From contig VXSP01000007.1 in NCBI GenBank assembly GCA_009837885.1, positions 1-40,308 of the forward strand: a DNA stretch of 40,308 bases, given 5' to 3'. The stretch comes from Holophagales bacterium. Its GTDB lineage: Bacteria > Acidobacteriota > Thermoanaerobaculia > Multivoradales > Multivoraceae. The position numbers were made by a program, and so were the translations under genes. The notes beneath the pieces are model-generated. The model was given only the letters and a program-made list of their open reading frames with translations, was not told the DNA's origin and searched no databases. Below, in pieces: positions 26,590-34,245 of this stretch (position 1 is its first letter; every line of letters begins with the position of its first letter).

Positions 26590-26979
26590 ATGGCGCAACG
26601 ATCGCAGGACTGGTGGAAGCAGGCGCAACGCGACCTGGACACCGCCGCCGAGAACAGGGCGAACGACCGTCACGAGTGGGCCTGCTTCGCGGCTCATCAG
26701 GCAGCCGAGAAGGCCGTCAAGGCGCTCCATCTCGCGGCGGGCCAGGAGGCCTGGGGCCACGTCGTGGCCCGGCTCCTGACCGAGTTGCCGACGCCGGCGC
26801 CGAAGGAACTTGTTGAGAGCGGTAGAGTTCTGGACAACTTCTACGTGCCCGCCCGCTACCCGAACGGGCACGCCGAGGGAGCTCCGTTCGAGCACTACGG
26901 TCCGATTCAGAGCGAACTGGCGCTCAGCCATGCCCGTCACATCTTCAACTTCGTCGATCAAGCGCTGGCCGAGCGCTGA
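26590..26979 (+). CDS. HEPN-domain protein (toxin partner of HEPN/MNT pair)
   Basis: 129 residues, all helical, of the COG2250-like HEPN type. W8-x-x-QAQRDLDTA, HEWACFAAHQAAEKAVKAL and the DNFYVPARYP motif are typical. R89-x4-H94 (RYPNGH) fits the R-x(4-6)-H catalytic signature of HEPN ribonuclease toxins. The ATG at 26590 is preceded by CGGAG. The nucleotidyltransferase gene starts 50 nt before this stop, so the two are co-translated. HEPN/MNT pairs are type VII toxin-antitoxin systems in which the MNT protein modifies or neutralises HEPN. Activity here is inferred. Confidence 0.85.
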   Translation: MAQRSQDWWKQAQRDLDTAAENRANDRHEWACFAAHQAAEKAVKALHLAAGQEAWGHVVARLLTELPTPAPKELVESGRVLDNFYVPARYPNGHAEGAPFEHYGPIQSELALSHARHIFNFVDQALAER

Positions 26980-27295
26980 GGTCGTCCTCAGCTCCCTCGA
27001 AGAGTGGTGCGCCACCGAGGTCGCGCACCGCGATGGGCTCCTCGGGTTCGGCTACTTCGGGTCCTACGCCCGGGGTGACGAGGCCTTCGGCAGCGACCTC
27101 GATCTCATCGCGATCGTCGAAGCCGACGACCGCCCGGCGATGGAGCGAGCCCGCGACTGGCCCACGGAGAACCTCCTGGTACCGGCCGACCTGCTCGTCT
27201 ACACCGTGACGGAGTGGAAGCGGCTGCAGGCCGAAGGCGGCCGGTTCGTGCAAACGCTCAACGCGGAGGCGCGTTGGCTCGTAGCCCGAACCTGA
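26930..27295 (+). CDS. MNT-type nucleotidyltransferase (antitoxin partner)
   Basis: 121 residues. The minimal nucleotidyltransferase motif is [20 protein letters not shown], with G44-S45 and the D56/D58 metal pair, as in MntA. The short C-terminus has no further domain. The family adenylylates the partner HEPN toxin. ATG at 26930 lies inside the HEPN gene (50-nt overlap). No other conventional start lies between it and the catalytic motif, so the overlap seems real, although the first 15 residues are low in complexity and could be dispensable. Confidence 0.83.
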   Translation: MPVTSSTSSIKRWPSAEVVLSSLEEWCATEVAHRDGLLGFGYFGSYARGDEAFGSDLDLIAIVEADDRPAMERARDWPTENLLVPADLLVYTVTEWKRLQAEGGRFVQTLNAEARWLVART

Positions 27296-27335
27296 CTGCT
27301 ACGATCCCGCGCCGGATCGAGGAGGAAACCAGGCC

Positions 27336-28316
<981 letters not shown>

Positions 28317-28544
28317 CGCGGCAGAGGGTCCGGAGGCCGGCGCTTCGCGCCGGATGCCGGCGGGAACCCGTGTGGCGCGATCCGCGCCACACGCGTCACA
28401 GTCCGTGCGCCCGTCATCGGGCGCACGGATGACACGCCGGCGTACCCAGTCGGGTGGCCCCTCCTTCACCGGCTCTCTGTTGGTGGCGCTATGCTCCCGG
28501 CGTCCGCTTCCCATCGCAACCAATCGCCCGCCACGGAGGACACG
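28317..28544 (+). repeat. REP-like repeat, copy C (composite of three hairpins)
   Basis: This 228-nt gap after mdh holds three perfect hairpins in a row: CCGGCGC/GCGCCGG with loop TTC (28337-28353); an 11-bp stem CGTGTGGCGCG with loop ATC (28369-28393); and a 12-bp stem TCCGTGCGCCCG with loop TCAT (28402-28429), identical to copy B. The tail CGCCGGCGTACCCAGT (28435-28450) matches copies A and D with one change. TATGCT (28489-28494) may be the -10 for ferritin. Confidence 0.75.
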
Positions 28545-29072
28545 ATGGACCAGACCCTCCACGACCGTCTGAACGCCCACCTGGGCCTCGAGTTCGAGGC
28601 CGCGCACCGCTACCTGTCGATGGCGCTCTGGCTCGAGCGCATCGACCTGCCAGGCTTCGGCGCCTGGCTGCGCGGCCAGTCCGCCGACGAACTCGGTCAC
28701 GCCCACCGCATCATCGACCACCTCGCCGACCGCGATCTCCTCGTGAAGATCCCCGAGATCCCGGCGCAGCCCACGGAGTGGGACTCGCCCGAGGCCGCCG
28801 TCGCCGACATTCTCGAGAGCGAGCAGCGGGTCACCAGGGCGATCGAGGAACTCTACGACCTCTCCGAGAAGGTCCACGATCGCGCCGCCTCGATCATGCT
28901 CCAGTGGTTCATCAACGAGCAGGTCGAGGAGGAGAACGTCGCCCGCACGCTGCTTGGCCGGCTGCGCCTGGTGGGCGGCGACGGCGTCGGCATGCTGATG
29001 ATCGATCAGGAACTGGCGAAGGGCACGGTTCCCGGCGCCATGGCGGAACCGGGAGCGGACGGAGCCGATTGA
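28545..29072 (+). CDS. ftnA: Non-haem ferritin
   Basis: 175 residues, a four-helix ferritin. E16/E18 in LGLEFEAAHRYLSMALWL, DELGHAHRIIDHLADRD (metal-binding D-E-x-x-H) and LQWFINEQVEEE line up with the ferroxidase site and signature helices of FtnA; haem-coordinating Met of bacterioferritin is not evident. It stores iron as ferric mineral in a 24-mer. GGAGG precedes the ATG at good distance, which decides the start over an in-frame TTG-type extension upstream. The C-terminal 15 residues (Gly/Ala/Asp-rich) run into a 17-bp tandem repeat. The nearby haem cluster is a functional but not operonic neighbour. Confidence 0.93.
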   Translation: MDQTLHDRLNAHLGLEFEAAHRYLSMALWLERIDLPGFGAWLRGQSADELGHAHRIIDHLADRDLLVKIPEIPAQPTEWDSPEAAVADILESEQRVTRAIEELYDLSEKVHDRAASIMLQWFINEQVEEENVARTLLGRLRLVGGDGVGMLMIDQELAKGTVPGAMAEPGADGAD

Positions 29073-29111
29073 CCACGGGAGCCGATTGACCACGGGAGCC
29101 GAATGACGTCA
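29061..29111 (+). repeat. 17-bp tandem repeat, two perfect copies plus a diverged third
   Basis: The unit GGAGCCGATTGACCACG occurs at 29061-29077 and 29078-29094. A third copy from 29095 has ATTGAC changed to AATGAC. The ferritin stop lies in the first unit and the MFS start in the third. Confidence 0.85.
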
Positions 29112-30713
29112 ACAGACCAGGATCGCCAGACCCCAGCCCCGCAGGCGCCGAGCCGGCGGTACTCCAACTACGTCCTGGGCGTCCTCGTCCTGGTCTACGT
29201 CTTCAACTTCATCGATCGCCAGATCCTCTCGATCCTCGCCGAGGACATCCGCAACGACCTCGGCGTCAGCGACGCCCAGCTCGGCTTTCTCTACGGCACG
29301 GCGTTCGCCGTCTTCTACGCCATCTTCGGGATTCCACTCGGCCGTCTGGCCGACATGTGGACCCGCAAGAGCCTGATCTCGGTCGGCCTCGCCGCGTGGA
29401 GCCTGATGACCGCGCTGTCCGGCACCGCCCGCGGCTTCGTCTCGCTCGCCGCCTACCGTATCGGCGTCGGGATCGGCGAATCGAGCGCCGGGCCGGCGGC
29501 GTTCTCGATGCTCGGGGACTATTACCCGCCGCGGCTGCGGGCCACGGTGACCGCGATGTACTCGAGCGGCGTCTACATCGGCGCCGGCCTGGGCATCCTG
29601 ATCGGCGGGCAGATCGTCGACAGATGGAACAACGCGTACGCCGACGGCGGCGCGCCGTTCGGTCTGGTCGGCTGGCAGGTCGCCTTCTTCGCCGTCGGCC
29701 TGCCGGGCTTGCTGATGGCGATCTGGGTATGGACCCTGCGCGAGCCGATCCGCGGCCTGCAGGAGGGCATTGTCACGAAGGATCACCCCGCGCCGTTCAA
29801 GGAGTTGGGGAAGGAGACCGCCGCCATTCTGCCGCCGCTGACCCTGCTGTCGCTGCAGCGTGCCGGCGGCGCCCGGACGGTCGCCCGGAACCTGCTGATC
29901 GCGGTCGGGTGCGCCGTTGCCTCCTTCGGCCTGATCCAGATCTTCGGCAACCCGGTGCAGTGGATCGCCCTCGCGATCGGCGCCTATGCCTTCCTCTCCT
30001 GGGTCCAGGGGCTACGGCTGAGGGACCGGCCCACGTTCGAGCTGGTCTACCGATCCCGTTCGATGATCTACGGCATGTTCGGCTTCGGCTGGATGGCGTT
30101 CGTCGGCTACGGCCTCGGCTTCTGGGCGCCGACCTACTTTCGGCGGGTACACGACCAGAGCGCCGGCGAAGCCGGCCTGATTCTCGGAATCACGGCCGCC
30201 GTCGCAGGCTGGATGGGAGTCGCCGGCGGCGGTTACTTCTCCGACTGGATGAAGCAGAAGACGGCAAAGGCCCGGCCGCTCTGCGGGCTCATCATCGCCC
30301 TGGCCTCGATCCCGTTGGGAGCGTTCTTCGTACTGACCGAGAGCGTGACCACGGCCTACGTGGCCAACTTCGTCTACACGGTCATCGGATCGGCATGGAT
30401 CGGTTCGGCCGTCGCCCTGGCCAACGACCTGGTGCTGCCCAGGATGCGAGGAACCGCATCCGCGTTCTACATCCTGATGGTGACCTTCGTGGGTCTCGCC
30501 CTGGGACCCTTCCTCATGGGCTGGCTGAGCACCACGCTGGAGGCCGGCGGCGCCGACTCCGGTCGCTCCCTGCAACTGGCAATGGTGGCGAGCCTGGGCG
30601 CGTATGTCCTCGGTGGGATCTTCTTCTGGCTCGCCGGTCGCAGCGTGGCCGCCGAGGAGAGCAGCCGGATCGAGCGCGCGCAGGCCGCGGGCGAGGTGGT
30701 CGAAGCGGCCTGA
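29103..30713 (+). CDS. Major facilitator superfamily transporter
   Basis: 536 residues with about 12 membrane segments. VYVFNFIDRQILSILAEDI in TM1 and the loop motif GRLADMWTRKSLI (MFS motif A between TM2 and TM3) are diagnostic, and resemble the Spinster-like/aromatic-acid group. RIGVGIGESSAGPAAFSMLGDYYPP follows in TM4-5. A central loop of about 50 residues lies between the two six-helix halves, with two additional hydrophobic stretches near residues 265-300. It sits in the inner membrane; the substrate is unknown. Its ATG falls in the third unit of a tandem repeat whose GGAG can serve as ribosome-binding site. The convergent propeptide-like gene ends 13 nt away. Confidence 0.92.
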   Translation: MTSTDQDRQTPAPQAPSRRYSNYVLGVLVLVYVFNFIDRQILSILAEDIRNDLGVSDAQLGFLYGTAFAVFYAIFGIPLGRLADMWTRKSLISVGLAAWSLMTALSGTARGFVSLAAYRIGVGIGESSAGPAAFSMLGDYYPPRLRATVTAMYSSGVYIGAGLGILIGGQIVDRWNNAYADGGAPFGLVGWQVAFFAVGLPGLLMAIWVWTLREPIRGLQEGIVTKDHPAPFKELGKETAAILPPLTLLSLQRAGGARTVARNLLIAVGCAVASFGLIQIFGNPVQWIALAIGAYAFLSWVQGLRLRDRPTFELVYRSRSMIYGMFGFGWMAFVGYGLGFWAPTYFRRVHDQSAGEAGLILGITAAVAGWMGVAGGGYFSDWMKQKTAKARPLCGLIIALASIPLGAFFVLTESVTTAYVANFVYTVIGSAWIGSAVALANDLVLPRMRGTASAFYILMVTFVGLALGPFLMGWLSTTLEAGGADSGRSLQLAMVASLGAYVLGGIFFWLAGRSVAAEESSRIERAQAAGEVVEAA

Positions 30714-30726
30714 CCGGACGCAAGCG

Positions 30727-31371
30727 TCACCGGGTCGTGCGTTCTGTCCACCAGTTGGGGCTGGCCAGTCTCACGCCATCCAGGTTTGCGAGCGCGTTGG
30801 CCAACTCGAGAGAAGGGAAACCGGGAGCGGTCGCGACGACATAGCCATTCGGGATGGCGCCGAGCGGCGACAGCCGATCGCCGGCGATGTCGTTGGCAGC
30901 GAAGAAGGCATCCTTCCGCGCTTCGTCCCAACCCGGATCAAAGACGAGCAGCACGCCACCCGGCAACGTCATCAGCGCGCCGGACGGAGACCGGAACACC
31001 GGCCCTCCCTCGCTGCGGCTCGCCGCGGCGACTCGAACGATTCGTCCGCTTCCCGTTCTCCGGACCTCCGTGCCCTTCGAAGCGACCGTCCCCTCCCGGG
31101 TAACGACCAGATCCGCCTGCAGGTAGGCCCTGAGCGACCGGTCGCCGTCCCGCCAAGTGTAGACCTCACCCTTCGGCGGCGCGTTTCGACCCGTCCCGGT
31201 CTTCTTCTTCGGAGCCTCTTCCGGGTCCTTCACCTCGACCGCCTGCGCCACGGCAACAGAACCTGGTTGCACGAGCAAACCAGCCACCAGGATCACGGCG
31301 GCCGTCAACAGAACCGAGGCGCCGACCGGCGCGCGACCATCCGGCGTCACGGAGTGGAGCGCACGTTCCAT
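30727..31371 (-). CDS. Exported protein resembling a stand-alone subtilase (S8) propeptide
   Basis: 214 residues. A long signal/anchor (ASVLLTAAVILVAGLLV) is followed by a Lys/Pro-rich linker. The first half of the mature part has YTWRDGDRSLRAYLQADLVV. The second half has VLLVFDPGWDEARKDAFFAANDI, LSPLGAIPNGYVVATAPG and SLELANALANLDGVRLASPNWW. These resemble the beta-alpha-beta propeptide that precedes subtilase domains in large exported proteases, including the closing SPNWW-like sequence before the cleavage site. No catalytic domain follows; the protein stops nine residues later. It may be an inhibitor or intramolecular-chaperone-like protein, or a truncated protease. TAGGAT (31384-31379) ends 7 nt before the ATG. 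Confidence 0.65.
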   Translation of the reverse strand: MERALHSVTPDGRAPVGASVLLTAAVILVAGLLVQPGSVAVAQAVEVKDPEEAPKKKTGTGRNAPPKGEVYTWRDGDRSLRAYLQADLVVTREGTVASKGTEVRRTGSGRIVRVAAASRSEGGPVFRSPSGALMTLPGGVLLVFDPGWDEARKDAFFAANDIAGDRLSPLGAIPNGYVVATAPGFPSLELANALANLDGVRLASPNWWTERTTR

Positions 31372-31397
31372 CGAGACGATCCTACAGCCCCGGGTAC

Positions 31398-31441
31398 CCG
31401 TCAGCGAGACCGTCGACTCGACCGTCCCGTCGCTCGTCCGC
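31398..31441 (-). pseudogene. Relic of a PKD-module segment
   Basis: On the minus strand it reads RTSDGTVESTVSLTG, matching [14 protein letters not shown] of the right-edge PKD protein. A 29-nt core (31409-31437) is identical to bases around 39989-40017. No frame continues the domain on either side. Confidence 0.6.
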
Positions 31442-31458
31442 AGCGGGCGGAAAGCCGG

Positions 31459-32235
31459 CTATGACCCCAGCCTTGCCATCACCGGTGCATGGTCGGAGGC
31501 GATGAGGCCCTCCTTCTTCTTCCTGTAGTCGCGGTCGGTTTCGACCTCCTCGACCCGCGCCCGGACGGCTTCGGTCGCCAGCAGGAAGTCGATCCGCAGG
31601 CCCAGGTTGCGGTGGAACGCGCCGAACCGGTAGTCCCACCAGGAGAACTTGACCGTGTCCGGATGCAGTTCCCGAAACAGGTCCTGGAATCCGAGATCGA
31701 GAAGGGCCTGGAACCGGTCCCGCTCCGCCTCGGTGTGGTGAATCCCCCCCGCGAGACGCTCTTCGTCGTGGGTGTCGAGGTGCGCCGGCGCGATGTTGAA
31801 GTCGCCGCAGAGCACCGCCGGTTCGTCCGCGAGGAGCGAACCGCTGAGGTAGTCGCGCAGCGAATCGAACCAGGCAAGCTTGCGGGGATAGTCCAGGTGG
31901 TCGATGTCCTTGCCATTGGGGCAGTACACGGTCGTGAAGTCGAGGCCGGCGGTGCGCACGCGGAGCAGCCGCGCGCCCGCCTCCTCCTCGCCCGGAAGGC
32001 CCGACTGGACCTCCTCGATTGGCTCGCGCGAGAGGACGGCGACGCCGTTCCAGGCCTTCTGGCCGCAGACGGCGGCGTGGTAGCCGAGCTCCTCGAGCGC
32101 CTCGACCGGGACGTTGTCGGCGGTCGCCTTCAGTTCCTGGAGACCGACGACGTCGGGCCGCCGGGCCTTGAGCCAGTGAACGAGGAAGTCGAACCGCGCC
32201 CCCAGGCCGTTGATGTTCCAGGTGGCGATCAGCAA
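31459..32235 (-). CDS. xth: Exodeoxyribonuclease III
   Basis: 258 residues. IATWNINGLGAR (catalytic Asn), GLQELKAT (metal-binding Glu), YCPNGKD, LCGDFNIAP (Asp/Asn) and IASDHAPVMARL (catalytic His) are the five EEP-fold motifs in ExoIII order. DLFRELHPDTVKFSWWDYR and LGLRIDFLLAT are family-specific. It removes AP sites and 3' blocks in base-excision repair. It starts at TTG 32235, with GGAG in the end of the M2 gene eight bases upstream; the gap between the two genes is 4 nt, so it is co-transcribed with the peptidase. Confidence 0.94.
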   Translation of the reverse strand: MLIATWNINGLGARFDFLVHWLKARRPDVVGLQELKATADNVPVEALEELGYHAAVCGQKAWNGVAVLSREPIEEVQSGLPGEEEAGARLLRVRTAGLDFTTVYCPNGKDIDHLDYPRKLAWFDSLRDYLSGSLLADEPAVLCGDFNIAPAHLDTHDEERLAGGIHHTEAERDRFQALLDLGFQDLFRELHPDTVKFSWWDYRFGAFHRNLGLRIDFLLATEAVRARVEEVETDRDYRKKKEGLIASDHAPVMARLGS

Positions 32236-32239
32236 GCCG

Positions 32240-34066
32240 CTAGCTCCAGCCGCAGGAGCGGCCGGCGTTCTGCTCCTTGAGCCAGTCGGCGAGCGGGGCG
32301 AAGTAGTCGAGGATCGCCGTCGCGTCCATCTCCCGGCTGCCGCCGATCGCCTCGAGGGCGTCCGGCCACGGGCGGCTGAGACCCATCGCCATCATGTCGC
32401 GCAGGCGGCTGCCGGCCACTTCGTTGCCGTAGATCGAGCAACGGTGAAGCGGCCCCTCGTAGCCGATCGCCGCGCACAGGTCGCGGTGGAACTGGAACTG
32501 GAGGATGTGGGCCAGGAAGTAGCGGGTGTACGGCGTGTTGCCCGGCACATGGTACTTCGCGCCGGGATCGAAGTGGTCCTCGGTGCGCTCGGACGGCGCT
32601 CCGACGCCCTGGTACTCCTCGCGCAGGCGCCACCAGGCGGCGTTGTACTCCTCCGGCGGCGTGTCGCCCGAGAACACGCCCCAGCGCCAGCGGTCGACGA
32701 GCAGTCCGAAGGGCAGGAAGGCGATCTTGTCCAGCGCCATCCGCATGAGCAGGGAGAGGTCGGCCTCAGCCGGCGGCTCCTCGTCGAGCAGATCGATGTC
32801 GACGAGGTAACCCGGCGTGACGGACAGGGAGATCGTGTCGCCCAGCGCCTCGTGGAACCCGTCGTTCGCGCTGTCCCGGAACAGGGGCGGCAGTTCCCGG
32901 TAGCCGAGCTGGTAGTAGGTGTGACCGAGTTCGTGGTGGATCGTCGAGAAATCCTCGGCGTTGATCTGAATGCACATCTTGATCCGGACGTCTTCGTCCA
33001 GGTCGAGCTGCCAGGCGCTCGCGTGACAGACGACGTCGCGGTCTCGCGGCCGGAGGAACTGGGAGCGCTGCCAGAAGGTGTCGGGGAGTTGCTCCATCCC
33101 GAGCGAGGTGAAGAAGCCCTCGGCGATCTCGACCATCTCCCGCTCCGAGGTCTGACGCTCCCGGAGGATCTCGGTCAGGTCGTATCCGGGATCGGCCGCC
33201 TCCGGGGCGACGAGGTCGAACACGTTGGACCACGACTGCGCCCACATGTTGCCCAGGACGTGAGCCGGGATCGCGCCCTCGGGGTCCACGACGTCCGGAC
33301 CGTACTTCTCCGCCAGTTCGGCGCGGACGTGGCAGTGCAAGTCGTCGTAGAGAGGCTTCACCTGCTCCCAGAGACGGTCTGTCTCCGCGGCGAAGTCGTC
33401 CGGCGTCATGTCGTAGCCCGAGCGCCACATCGCACCGGTGTCGTCGTAGCCGAGGCCCCGGGCGCCCTCGTTCGAGAGTTCGACGAAGCGCTGGTAGTCC
33501 GCCTTCATCGGCGGCGAGATCGTCCGCCAGCCTTCCCAGGCGTCGAGCAGCGCGCCGGCGTCCCGGCTGTTGTCGATCACGTCCTCCAGATCGTCGAGGG
33601 TACGGCAGGTGTCGGTATCCAGGCCGTCCGGACAGTGTTCGCCGGTGCCGTATGCCGCTTCCATCCTGGTCGTGATCTGACTCAGTTCCTCGATCTTCGC
33701 CTCGTCGGCCGGCGCGGCCACGGTGAGCCCTCCCCGCAGGAGGTTGAGCTTGCGCGCCACCTCGTCGCGCTCCGACGCCGCGTCGTAGGTGGCCGCCTCC
33801 TGCGCGAAGTCGATCGCGCGGGTCAGCGCCTCCGCTCCGGCGCGGGCCGCCAGGGCGGTCGTGTCCTCGTTGATGTACGTCGACTGCACCCAGGCCGCGC
33901 GGCTGCCGTCGTAGTAGTGCTCGAGAAGCGTCTCCTCCGCCGCCGCCGTGAACTCGGTCGCCGAGGGCCGCGCTTCGCCCGCGCAGCCGGCAAGCGGGAC
34001 GGCCGCCGTAGCGACCAGAGGCAGGTAGAAGGTGCGGAGTCGGGTTTGAAGCGCAATCAGCGGCAC
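32240..34066 (-). CDS. M2-family (angiotensin-converting-enzyme-like) peptidyl-dipeptidase, lipoprotein
   Basis: 608 residues. The GTG at 34066 has GGGAGGA six bases upstream and gives a lipoprotein signal ending LAGC, so it is preferred over the 49-residue upstream extension. The zinc motif is HHELGHTYYQLGY (H378-E379-x-x-H382). The third ligand lies in ANDGFHEALGD, which is diagnostic of ACE/M2. PDDFAAETDRLWEQVKPLYDDLHCHVR and LGNMWAQSW are also M2-typical. It should cleave dipeptides from the C-terminus of peptides at the cell envelope. It is transcribed with xth and diverges from the haem genes. Confidence 0.94.
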   Translation of the reverse strand: MPLIALQTRLRTFYLPLVATAAVPLAGCAGEARPSATEFTAAAEETLLEHYYDGSRAAWVQSTYINEDTTALAARAGAEALTRAIDFAQEAATYDAASERDEVARKLNLLRGGLTVAAPADEAKIEELSQITTRMEAAYGTGEHCPDGLDTDTCRTLDDLEDVIDNSRDAGALLDAWEGWRTISPPMKADYQRFVELSNEGARGLGYDDTGAMWRSGYDMTPDDFAAETDRLWEQVKPLYDDLHCHVRAELAEKYGPDVVDPEGAIPAHVLGNMWAQSWSNVFDLVAPEAADPGYDLTEILRERQTSEREMVEIAEGFFTSLGMEQLPDTFWQRSQFLRPRDRDVVCHASAWQLDLDEDVRIKMCIQINAEDFSTIHHELGHTYYQLGYRELPPLFRDSANDGFHEALGDTISLSVTPGYLVDIDLLDEEPPAEADLSLLMRMALDKIAFLPFGLLVDRWRWGVFSGDTPPEEYNAAWWRLREEYQGVGAPSERTEDHFDPGAKYHVPGNTPYTRYFLAHILQFQFHRDLCAAIGYEGPLHRCSIYGNEVAGSRLRDMMAMGLSRPWPDALEAIGGSREMDATAILDYFAPLADWLKEQNAGRSCGWS

Positions 34067-34245
34067 GGCGAGTCCTCCCAATCGGTTCCAGGCATCAAAC
34101 GGCGGGACCAAGGCGCGGCAGAAGTCCAGAAGCCGGCGCTGCGCGCCCCCAGACCCGGTTCCTGCCGCGCAGGCTCCTGGAATCGACTCTATTCCAGGGG
34201 TCCGGGCCGGCACGTCGGACGGCGGCTCCGTAGAATCCCGATCCG
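34067..34245. promoter_or_regulatory. Divergent control region M2 peptidase / haem genes with perfect inverted repeat
   Basis: The inverted repeat CCTGGAAT-N7-ATTCCAGG (34176-34198) is perfect over 8 bp per arm, without a T tract and between divergent genes, so an operator is likelier than a terminator. TAGAAT (34231-34236) is a good -10, nine nt before the hemC ATG. No confident -35 is seen. Confidence 0.5.
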
